From the NCBI RefSeq assembly GCF_003319095.1, contig NZ_QOHI01000006.1, forward strand, positions 186,001-250,000: a DNA stretch of 64,000 bases, written 5' to 3'. Below are positions 34,390 through 42,056 of this stretch, piece after piece (within the stretch, counting starts at the first letter, position 1; the number at the start of each line of letters is the position of its first letter). Origin of the DNA: Blastococcus sp. TBT05-19 (GTDB taxonomy: Bacteria > Actinomycetota > Actinomycetes > Mycobacteriales > Geodermatophilaceae). Made by a program: the position numbers and the translations under genes. The notes below the pieces were generated by a model that ran no database searches, was not told the origin of the DNA, and saw nothing but the letters and a program-made list of their open reading frames with translations.

Positions 34390-35262
34390 TCAGCGCGGCG
34401 GGACCACCCGGTCCAGCCAGGCGAGCAGGTCGGCGACGACCTCGGCCCGGTTGGTCTCGTTGAAGACCTCGTGGCGGGCACCCTCGTAGGCCTTGAGCGT
34501 CACGTCGTCCAGCCCGGTCTCCTGCAGCCGCTGGACCAGTGCGTGCACGAGCGCGAGCTGCCCGTTGAGCGGGTCGGCATCGCCCACGACCACGTAGACC
34601 GGCAGGTCGGTGCGCACCCGGCGCAGCCGCTCGGGATCGGCGACCTGGCGGGCGGAGACGAACATCTGCTTGTTGTCGGGGGCCGACAGGCCGAAGCCGC
34701 AGCGCGGGTCGGCGACGTAGGCGTCGACCTGCGCCTCGTCGCGGGAGAGCCAGTCGTAGTCGGTGCGGGCCGGCGCGAACGGGGCGTTGAACGCCGACAG
34801 GTCGGTCGGCCCGTCGAGGTCGAGGGCCGGCTCCAGCAGGTCGAGCGTGGTGGTGCCGCTGAGCACCAGCCCGGCGAGCCCCTCGCTGGCGTCGAGGACG
34901 TACTGCTGGGCGGCGAAGGAGCCCATGCTGTGGCCCAGCAGCACCAGCGGCAGGTCGGGGTGGTCGGCGCGGACCAGCTCGGTGACCCGCCCGATGTCGC
35001 GCACCAGCTCGTCCCACCCACCGGCACCGAGCTCGCCCTGCCGACCCTCCTCAGCGGTGGCACCGTGCCCGCGGTGGTCCTGGCCGACGACGACGAAGCC
35101 GGCGCCGGTCAGGTTCGCCGCCAGCGGCTCGTAGCGCAGCAGGTGCTCCCCCATCCCGTGGGTCAGCTGCACGATGCCGCGCGGCGGGCCGGCCGGGTCC
35201 CACCGGTACACGGTGACCGGGACGTCGTGCGCGGAACGGACCTCGAGGATCTGCGGCGGCAT
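34390..35262 (-). CDS. Monoacylglycerol lipase-like alpha/beta hydrolase
   Basis: A 290-residue hydrolase of the serine aminopeptidase S33/monoglyceride lipase type. The oxyanion motif is LTHGMGEHLLRY, the nucleophile is in LGHSMGSFAAQQY, the acid in VVVGDADPLNG and the histidine in EGARHEVFNE; HG-GEH and GHSMGS are typical of monoacylglycerol lipases. It probably frees fatty acids from monoacylglycerols in the cytoplasm. No operon partner is evident apart from a possible small gene downstream. Confidence 0.9.
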   Translation of the reverse strand: MPPQILEVRSAHDVPVTVYRWDPAGPPRGIVQLTHGMGEHLLRYEPLAANLTGAGFVVVGQDHRGHGATAEEGRQGELGAGGWDELVRDIGRVTELVRADHPDLPLVLLGHSMGSFAAQQYVLDASEGLAGLVLSGTTTLDLLEPALDLDGPTDLSAFNAPFAPARTDYDWLSRDEAQVDAYVADPRCGFGLSAPDNKQMFVSARQVADPERLRRVRTDLPVYVVVGDADPLNGQLALVHALVQRLQETGLDDVTLKAYEGARHEVFNETNRAEVVADLLAWLDRVVPPR

Positions 35263-35326
35263 GCGCGGAGGCTACGACGGACCGGGGCGGCACCGCCCTC
35301 CGGAGGGGACGGCGCCGCCTCGCCGG

Positions 35327-35869
35327 TCAGTCGCCGCGCGGACCGTGCCCGCCGCCGCGCACCGGGTCGTCGCTGGTCACCCGCTCGGTCACCCGCTCCT
35401 CGAGGTCGGCCAACCGCTCGTCGGCCTCGTCCTGGGTCAGCCGGCCGTCCTCGACGGCCTGCGCGATGCGCTCCTCCTGGGCCTCGACCAGCGCCTCGAC
35501 GAGGTCGTCGACCGGCACGCCCTGGTCCTCGGCCACCTGCGCGAGCGTGGTGCCCTCCGGCTCGAGCGCGGTGCGCAGCTCGTCCTCGGTCATCCCGAGC
35601 GCCGTCGCGGCGGCGTCCAGGCCCGGCCTCACGCCGCCACCGTGGCCGTGGCCGCCGCGACCGACCCCGGCCTCGCTCAGCGTCGTCGCCACCTCGTCGG
35701 CCTGCTCCTGGGTGATCGACCCGTCGTCCACGAGTCCCGACAGCGCGTCGGTGATGCGCTGCACCGCGGGTCCCGTGCCGCCGGGATCCGCGAGAGCGGG
35801 CACCGCGACGGCGAGGCCGGAGAGCCCCAGGACGCCGGCGGTGGTGGCGATGATCAGTCTTCTGCGCAC
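35327..35869 (-). CDS. Exported helical protein of unknown function
   Basis: A 180-residue protein with a signal peptide (RRRLIIATTAGVLGLSGLAVAVPALA, cleavage after ALA). Repeated helical modules follow: SGLVDDGSITQEQADEVATTL near the start and VEDGRLTQDEADERLADLEERV near the end, with a His/Gly-rich stretch (GRGGHGHGGG) between. The D-G-x-[IL]-T-x-[ED]-Q/E-A-D motif is common in exported actinobacterial proteins with no known job. The GTG at 35869 lies about six bases from GGAGGAG. Confidence 0.78.
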   Translation of the reverse strand: MRRRLIIATTAGVLGLSGLAVAVPALADPGGTGPAVQRITDALSGLVDDGSITQEQADEVATTLSEAGVGRGGHGHGGGVRPGLDAAATALGMTEDELRTALEPEGTTLAQVAEDQGVPVDDLVEALVEAQEERIAQAVEDGRLTQDEADERLADLEERVTERVTSDDPVRGGGHGPRGD

Positions 35870-36043
35870 GTGCACTCCTCCGGGCGGGCCGGAGGTCCTC
35901 CTCCGGCATGGGGGTCGAGGGTCGGTCGCCCGCCTGTGACGGCGCTGTGCCGCGCCGGTGGAGCGGCTGTGCATCGGCCGGCGCGACGACCCGCACCAGA
36001 GGACGCCGCGGCACCACGCCCCCCGGGCGGCGACACTGGGCCG

Positions 36044-36616
36044 GTGCTGACCAGCCGGTTGCCCGTCGTCCTGGAGCCCGTGCCGGTGGAGGTGGACCGC
36101 TCCCCGTCACCGGAGCTGCTGCCCAGCGACAGCTGGGGCGGACCCACCGGGGTCTGGTGGGCCGGCGCGGTCCCGGACCGGAACGTGCGGGCGGTGCACG
36201 GCCCGGCCGGCCGGCTGGAGGTGCGCGGAGCAGGCCGGCTGCGGAAGGCCGACGACCTCTTCTACCCGGCGCCGCACGGGGAACGGCAGCCGGTGACCGG
36301 CCTCGTCGAGGGCGTGCAGGTCACGGGCTGCGCCGACCAGCCGGGAGCCCGCGGCTTCCTGAAGCAGCTCACGGCGGTGTCCCGCGAGCGGCGGCGGATG
36401 CGGATGGTCCTGGACGACGGCCGCGAGTGGTGGCTGCGGGCCGCCGGCGCGATGGGCCTCGAGGTGCGCGACGGCGAGCGGAGGGTGGTCGGCCGGCGGC
36501 ACGCCCGCCGGGTGGAGCTGGCGGCCGGCACCGACGCGCGGGCCCAGCTCGCCGCGGTGCTGCTGCTCACCGCCTTCGACCGGGACGGCCTGCTGGTCTT
36601 CGGCAGGGTGGGCTGA
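36044..36616 (+). CDS. Hypothetical protein
   Basis: A 190-residue soluble protein that I do not recognise. It has a Trp-rich early segment (LPSDSWGGPTGVWWAGAVPDRNVRAV), a basic middle (GARGFLKQLTAVSRERRRMRMVLDDGREWWL) and a hydrophobic C-terminal helix (AQLAAVLLLTAFDRDGLLVFG). The predicted make-up is mainly beta with a final helix. The GTG at 36044 is the first start codon after plausible coding sequence begins. It is convergent with the PQ-loop gene. Confidence 0.62.
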   Translation: MLTSRLPVVLEPVPVEVDRSPSPELLPSDSWGGPTGVWWAGAVPDRNVRAVHGPAGRLEVRGAGRLRKADDLFYPAPHGERQPVTGLVEGVQVTGCADQPGARGFLKQLTAVSRERRRMRMVLDDGREWWLRAAGAMGLEVRDGERRVVGRRHARRVELAAGTDARAQLAAVLLLTAFDRDGLLVFGRVG

Positions 36617-36630
36617 GCGCCCGCCTCCGC

Positions 36631-37305
36631 TCAGGCCGCGACGGCGCGCAGGCGCGCGGGGGCGAGCGACGCGGGGACCGCCACGCGCAGCCGCGGACCG
36701 AGCAGCACACCGCACACGACCCCGGCGGCGGCCAGGCCCACGGCGGCCGACAACCACACCGCCGGCTGGCCGAGCGCCAGCCCGTAGGCCGTCCACGCGG
36801 CGCAGGCCCCGGCGCCCAGCACCCAGCGGGCCGGCGACAGCCCGGAGACGTCCTGGTCGCGGTTGCGCAGCAGGCTCAGCGGCTGCGGCAGGCAGGCCGC
36901 CGCACCGACCAGGGAGGCGGTGGCGCCGAGCGGGCCGGCCAGCGCGGCCGGATCGGCACCGAGGACGACGACCACGGCGGCGCTGCCGGTGGCGAAGGCG
37001 ACCAGGCAGAGCGCGCCCGAGGCGGTGCGCAGCAGCACTCCCCGCGCACGCAGCCGCGGCTGGGTGACCAGCAGCGCCAGCAGCAGCGCGGTGTTGGCGG
37101 CCCCGACGACGGTGTTGGTCACGATCTGCGCAGGGTCTGCGGTGAGCACCCCGAAGGTGAGCCAGCAGTAGTTGAGGGCGACGGCGAGCCAGGTGCCGGT
37201 CGGGGACATCCCGAGGGTGCGGCGGTGCCGGCAGGAGAGCCAGACCTGGGGCCAGACGAGGGCGATGCTGAGGAAGGACGCTAGGACGCCGAGCGCGGCG
37301 GACAT
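36631..37305 (-). CDS. PQ-loop repeat membrane protein (SWEET/SemiSWEET-like)
   Basis: A 224-residue protein with about seven transmembrane helices and two PQ-loop repeats: ALVWPQVWLSCRHRRTLGMSPTG in helix 1 and AACLPQPLSLLRNRDQDVSGLSP in the second bundle. Each repeat ends in the G-x-S motif of the family. Bacterial relatives (SemiSWEET) have only one repeat per chain, so this is a duplicated form like eukaryotic SWEETs. The substrate is unknown; sugar or amino acid transport is possible. Confidence 0.82.
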   Translation of the reverse strand: MSAALGVLASFLSIALVWPQVWLSCRHRRTLGMSPTGTWLAVALNYCWLTFGVLTADPAQIVTNTVVGAANTALLLALLVTQPRLRARGVLLRTASGALCLVAFATGSAAVVVVLGADPAALAGPLGATASLVGAAACLPQPLSLLRNRDQDVSGLSPARWVLGAGACAAWTAYGLALGQPAVWLSAAVGLAAAGVVCGVLLGPRLRVAVPASLAPARLRAVAA

Positions 37306-37572
37306 GGTGGAGCGATGTTCCGTTCGGGGAGGGTCAGCAGGTGGTCACGGCCACCGGCAGCGGGACCGGCCGAACTCGGAACGCTCGTCACTGAGCGGAG
37401 CGGTTTGGGTACTGCGTGTGGCCTCAGACAGCATCGGCGTTATGCCCTCGTGACCTGAGCACCTCGGGCTGTGACGTCGGTCGCCCGGGCGCCGCGGGAA
37501 CGACCGCGTGACCTCCGGCCGACGTCGTCGTTGGGTCAGCACACGACGACCCCGCCAGGACCGGAGACACGC

Positions 37573-39663
37573 ATGCTGCCTCGATCCCTCCGCCGCCGAG
37601 CCGCGTTCTTCGCGGCCGCCAGCGCCGTGCTCCTCGCCGTCACCACGGCCGGGCCGACCACCCCGGCCGCCGCCGACGAGGAGTTCCGACCGCAGCTGGT
37701 CACGGTCGACACCCCGACCCGCGCCGACAAGGCGCTGCTGCAGACCCTCGGCCTCGACCTCACCGAGCACGCCGGCCACGACTACGTCGAGGTGGTGCTG
37801 CACACCCCGGCCGACCTCGCCGCCCTGCTCGGCGCCGGCCTCGGCTTCGACGTCCGCATCCCGGACCTGGTGGCACGCGACGCCGAGAACGACCGGGTCA
37901 ACGCCGCGTACGCCGCAGCCACGACGACCTCTCCCCTGCCGTCGGGCCGCGACGCCTACCGCACGCTGGCCGACTACAACGCCGACATGGCGGCGCTGGA
38001 GAGCGACCACCCCGACCTGGTCGAGCGCTTCGCGCTGCCGCACCGGTCCCTCGACGGGCGCGAGATCTTCGGCGTCGAGATCGGCAAGGACGTGCGCGGA
38101 CCCGACCGCGGCCTGCCGACCTTCGTGATGCTCGGCGTCCACCACGCGCGGGAGTGGCCCTCCGGTGAGCACGCGATGGAGTTCGCGGTGGACCTGGTGG
38201 AGAACTACGGCAGCGACCCCCGCATCACCGACCTGGTGGACCGGTCGCGCGTCGTCGTCGTGCCGGTCGTCAACGTCGACGGGTTCGAGCTCTCCCGCAC
38301 CGACGGGAGCCTGGTCGACATCCGGGAGGTGGACGGCGGTGGCACCGCGACGATCCTCGGCAACCCGGGGAACGCCTACAAGCGCAAGAACTGCCGCCTC
38401 GTCGACGGGCAGGACACCCCCGACGGCACCTGCCGGCTGGGCAGCCCCACCAGCCCGGGCGGCTACGGGACCGGCGTGGACCTCAACCGCAACTACGGCG
38501 GCTACTGGGGCGGCCCCGGGGCCTCGGACCTGTTCGCCGACCCGACCTACCGCGGCCCGGCGGCGTTCTCCGAGCCCGAGACGCAGAACATCCGGGAGCT
38601 GGTCAGCGGCCGGCACGTGACCACGCTGATCACCAACCACACGTTCTCGAACCTGGTGCTGCGGCCCAGCGGCGTGGCACCGGACCAGGTCGCCCCCAGC
38701 GAGGGCATCCCGCTCGGCAACCCCTTCGACGAGGCCGCGCTCAAGGAGCTCGGCGACGCGATGGCCGCGCAGAACGGGTACAAGAGCCAGCACGCGTGGG
38801 AGCTCTACGACACCACCGGCTCCACCGAGGACTGGTCCTACAACGCCACCGGCGGGTTCGGCTACACCTTCGAGATCGGTCCCGACGAGTTCCACCCGCC
38901 GTTCCCCGAGGTGATCGACGAGTACCTCGGCGCCGGACCGCACGCCGGCAAGGGCAACCGCGAGGCCTACCTGCTGGCCCTGCAGAACGCCGTCGACCCG
39001 GAGACGCACTCGGTGCTGACCGGCAAGGCCCCCGCCGGTGCGACCCTGCGGCTGGAGAAGACCGTCGCCACGCCCACCTGGGAGAGCTCGATCCAGGACA
39101 CCCTCGAGACGACCATGACCGTGGGGCCGGACGGCCGCTACACCTGGCACGTCAACCCCTCGACCCGGCCGGTGGTCAAGGCCCGCCAGGTCGAGACGGT
39201 GTCCGGGGAGCCGGTCGCCGAGCAGTCCTGGACGGGGACGACGGCGCCGCTGCAGTCCACCGACCAGGAGTTCACCGTCGACCGCGACGCCGACCTGCTC
39301 GAGATCACCCTCGACTGGCCGACGCCCGACGACCTGGACCTCGAGGTCTACCGGAAGAACGCCGACGGCTCGCTCACCCAGGCCGGCAGCTCGGGCAACT
39401 CGGTGGCGGAGAAGGAGCGGGTGCTGCTGCAGGACCCGGCGCAGGGCACCTACGTCCTGCGGGTCGTCAACTTCGCCTCGCTGACCCCCAGCTGGACGCT
39501 GGACGCCGCGCTGTTCGAGGCGGAGAGCTCGACCGTGCCCGGCCTGGTCGAGAACTGGACCCTCAGCTGCGAGCGCGACGGCCGGGTGCTGGAGCAGGTG
39601 CCCGTCGTCGTCGACCGCGGCCAGCAGCTGCGGGTGGACCTCAAGGCCTGCGGCCGCCGCTGA
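37573..39663 (+). CDS. Secreted M14 zinc carboxypeptidase
   Basis: A 696-residue exported metallopeptidase. A signal peptide (residues 1-34, ends AAADE) precedes a propeptide-like region to about 120 and an M14 catalytic domain. Zinc ligands are His191 and Glu194 (GVHHAREW) and His356 (TNHTFSN). The substrate-binding Arg lies in VDLNRNYGGYWGG and the catalytic Glu434 in YTFEIGPDEF. From about 470 to the end there are beta-sandwich modules with a PPC-like (bacterial prepeptidase C-terminal) fold, LLEITLDWPTPDDLDLEVYRK. The protein is much longer than classical carboxypeptidases. It is likely a scavenging enzyme acting outside the cell. Confidence 0.92.
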   Translation: MLPRSLRRRAAFFAAASAVLLAVTTAGPTTPAAADEEFRPQLVTVDTPTRADKALLQTLGLDLTEHAGHDYVEVVLHTPADLAALLGAGLGFDVRIPDLVARDAENDRVNAAYAAATTTSPLPSGRDAYRTLADYNADMAALESDHPDLVERFALPHRSLDGREIFGVEIGKDVRGPDRGLPTFVMLGVHHAREWPSGEHAMEFAVDLVENYGSDPRITDLVDRSRVVVVPVVNVDGFELSRTDGSLVDIREVDGGGTATILGNPGNAYKRKNCRLVDGQDTPDGTCRLGSPTSPGGYGTGVDLNRNYGGYWGGPGASDLFADPTYRGPAAFSEPETQNIRELVSGRHVTTLITNHTFSNLVLRPSGVAPDQVAPSEGIPLGNPFDEAALKELGDAMAAQNGYKSQHAWELYDTTGSTEDWSYNATGGFGYTFEIGPDEFHPPFPEVIDEYLGAGPHAGKGNREAYLLALQNAVDPETHSVLTGKAPAGATLRLEKTVATPTWESSIQDTLETTMTVGPDGRYTWHVNPSTRPVVKARQVETVSGEPVAEQSWTGTTAPLQSTDQEFTVDRDADLLEITLDWPTPDDLDLEVYRKNADGSLTQAGSSGNSVAEKERVLLQDPAQGTYVLRVVNFASLTPSWTLDAALFEAESSTVPGLVENWTLSCERDGRVLEQVPVVVDRGQQLRVDLKACGRR

Positions 39664-39800
39664 CCAGGCACGCAGCGGGACGCCGGACCACGGGGCCGGC
39701 GTCCCGCTGACGTGCGCCGTGGCGCCGGACGAGTAGCGGGCGCCGCCCCGATGACCCATGTTCTGTGGAAGTCTCCGTCCCTGGGAAGAGGTGGGCAGGC

Positions 39801-42056
39801 ATGACCGGAGTGCAGGTGCCCGACGGCGCCGATCTGATCGTGCTGGTCGACGTCGGCAGCGAGACGGAGCGGAAGCTGGTGCAGGCGACCCTCACGGACC
39901 TCGCCGACCGGCCCGTCGCGGTCGCGCCCCTCCGCGGGGACGCCCTCGCCGAGCCGCTCACCGACGCGGACCCCGACACCGTGGTGACCGCCGTCCGCGT
40001 CGCCTGGGCGCCGCGCCGTCCGGCCGGGCACGAGGAGGAGCCCCCGCGCCGGGGGCGCTGGTCGCGCGCGGCCCCCTCGCTGCGCCGCCGTCCTCCCGGG
40101 CTCCTGCAGAAGAGGGCGCTGCACCGGGACCCCGACCGTGCGCAGGTGGTGCTGGCCGCGCCCGCGACGGTCGCCGAGCTGGCCGGCCGGTGGGACGGCA
40201 CCGGGGAGCTGGCGGACTTCGTCGCGCAGCAGGCGGCCCTGGCCCTCGACCGGGCCGAGCGGGGCGTCGTCGGCGAGCGGGTCAAGGTGCCGCGGCACGT
40301 CGTCGAGGCGATCGAGGCCAGCCCCGACTTCGGCCGCGAGCTCGCCTCGCTCGCCGCGCGGATGGAGTGCCCCGAGGAGGAGCTGCGGGCCCGCGCCAGC
40401 GCCGCGCTCGACGGGCTGGTCGCCGCCGTCGACCCCGCGGCGGTCGAGGTGTTCACCGGCATGTTCCGGCCGCTGCACTCCCGCGCCTGGGACGTGCAGG
40501 CCGACACCGCCGGACTGGCACGCCTGCGCGAGCTCAACCGCCGGCACCCGCTGGTGTTCCTGCCCAGCCACCGGTCCTACGTCGACCCGCTGGTCCTCGC
40601 CGACGTGCTGTCGGCCCACGACTTCCCCCGCAACCACGTGCTGGGCGGCGACAACCTCTCCTTCTGGCCGGTCGGCCCGCTGGCCAAGCGCGCCGGCATC
40701 GTGTTCATCCGGCGCAGCTTCGGCGACGACCAGGTCTACAAGCTCGCCGTCCGGGAGTACTTCGCGTTCCTGCTGTCCAAGCGGTTCAACCTCGAGTGGT
40801 ACATGGAGGGCGGCCGCTCGCGCACGGGCAAGCTGCGCCCGCCGCGCCACGGGCTGCTGCGCTACGTCGCCGACGCCGTGGAGCGCCGCCGGGTCGACGA
40901 CGTCCTCCTCGTGCCGGTGTCCATCACCTACGACCAGCTCCGCGAGGTGTCGCTGATGGCGGCCGAGCAGGGCGGCGCGGCCAAGCGCGGCGAGGGTCTG
41001 TCCTGGCTGGCCTCCTACGCCCGCGAGCAGGTGAGCACGCCGCTGGGCACCGTGCACGTCGCCTTCGCCGAGCCGCTGTCGCTCGCGGCGGCGCTGGAGG
41101 CCGGGGCCGACCCCGCCGACCCCGATGCCCGCCGGCTGACGCTGCAGAAGGTGGCCTTCCAGGTCGCCGTCGGCATCAACTCGGTGACCCCCGCGACGGC
41201 GACGGCGCTGGTCACCCTGGCGCTGCTCGGCGTCCGGGACCGGGCCCTGACCCTCGGCCAGGTGCGGCGGGTGGTCGAGCCGCTGCTGGCCTACCTCGAC
41301 GAGCGGGAGCTGCCGCACTCGGGGGCGTCGCTGCGGACCTTCCGGGGCGTGCGCCAGGTGCTCGGCACGCTGGCCGGGCAGGGCGTCGTCACGGTCTACG
41401 ACGGCGGGGAGGAGCCGGTGCACGCGATCGAGCGCGGCCAGCACCTGGTGGCGGCGTTCTACCGCAACAGCGCCATCCACCACTTCGTCGACCGGGCGAT
41501 CGCCGAGCTCGTCATGCTGGCCGACCCGGCGGACCGCTGGGACGAGGCGCTGCGCCTGCGCGACCAGCTGAAGTTCGAGTTCTTCTTCCCCGAGCGCGAC
41601 GCCTACCGCGAGCGGATCGGCGCGGAGCTGCGGCGGCTGGACCCCGAGTGGGAGACCGCCGACGGCCGCGAGGTGCTGTGCCGGGTGCCCCTGCTGGTGG
41701 CCCACCGGGTGCTGCGGTCCTTCGTCGACGCCCAGCTGGTGGTGGCCGAGCGGCTCGCGGCGCGGGATCCGCGCACGCCGGTGGTGGACAGCGAGTTCCT
41801 CGCCGAGTGCGGCGGGATGGGCCAGCAGATGCTGCTGCAGGGCCGGCTGCACGGACCCGAGTCGCTCTCGCGCGAGCTGTTCGCGACCGCCCTGCAGCTG
41901 GCCGGGAACCTCGACCTGGTGGACCCCGGCCGCGAGGAGCTGGCCCGCCGCCGGCAGGAGTGGGCGGCGCAGGTGCGGGACGTGGTGTGCCGCGTGGTGG
42001 TCATCGACGAGCTGGACGCCGCGGCGCGGCGGGAGAGCGTGGGAGTGGAGCCGTGA
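39801..42056 (+). CDS. plsB: Glycerol-3-phosphate 1-O-acyltransferase (PlsB type)
   Basis: A 751-residue membrane-associated enzyme for the first step of glycerolipid synthesis. Acyltransferase motif I is HRSYVD (His257, Asp262) and the substrate Arg-containing motif II is VFIRRSF. Motif III is EGGRSRTGKL (Glu336) and motif IV is LVPVSITYD. The length and C-terminal helical domain fit the PlsB/PlsB2 family. The ATG at 39801 is preferred (AGAGG upstream) over an in-frame GTG at 39765. The 3' end overlaps the HAD-PlsC-DGAT fusion gene by four bases, so both proteins are made from one mRNA. Confidence 0.93.
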   Translation: MTGVQVPDGADLIVLVDVGSETERKLVQATLTDLADRPVAVAPLRGDALAEPLTDADPDTVVTAVRVAWAPRRPAGHEEEPPRRGRWSRAAPSLRRRPPGLLQKRALHRDPDRAQVVLAAPATVAELAGRWDGTGELADFVAQQAALALDRAERGVVGERVKVPRHVVEAIEASPDFGRELASLAARMECPEEELRARASAALDGLVAAVDPAAVEVFTGMFRPLHSRAWDVQADTAGLARLRELNRRHPLVFLPSHRSYVDPLVLADVLSAHDFPRNHVLGGDNLSFWPVGPLAKRAGIVFIRRSFGDDQVYKLAVREYFAFLLSKRFNLEWYMEGGRSRTGKLRPPRHGLLRYVADAVERRRVDDVLLVPVSITYDQLREVSLMAAEQGGAAKRGEGLSWLASYAREQVSTPLGTVHVAFAEPLSLAAALEAGADPADPDARRLTLQKVAFQVAVGINSVTPATATALVTLALLGVRDRALTLGQVRRVVEPLLAYLDERELPHSGASLRTFRGVRQVLGTLAGQGVVTVYDGGEEPVHAIERGQHLVAAFYRNSAIHHFVDRAIAELVMLADPADRWDEALRLRDQLKFEFFFPERDAYRERIGAELRRLDPEWETADGREVLCRVPLLVAHRVLRSFVDAQLVVAERLAARDPRTPVVDSEFLAECGGMGQQMLLQGRLHGPESLSRELFATALQLAGNLDLVDPGREELARRRQEWAAQVRDVVCRVVVIDELDAAARRESVGVEP

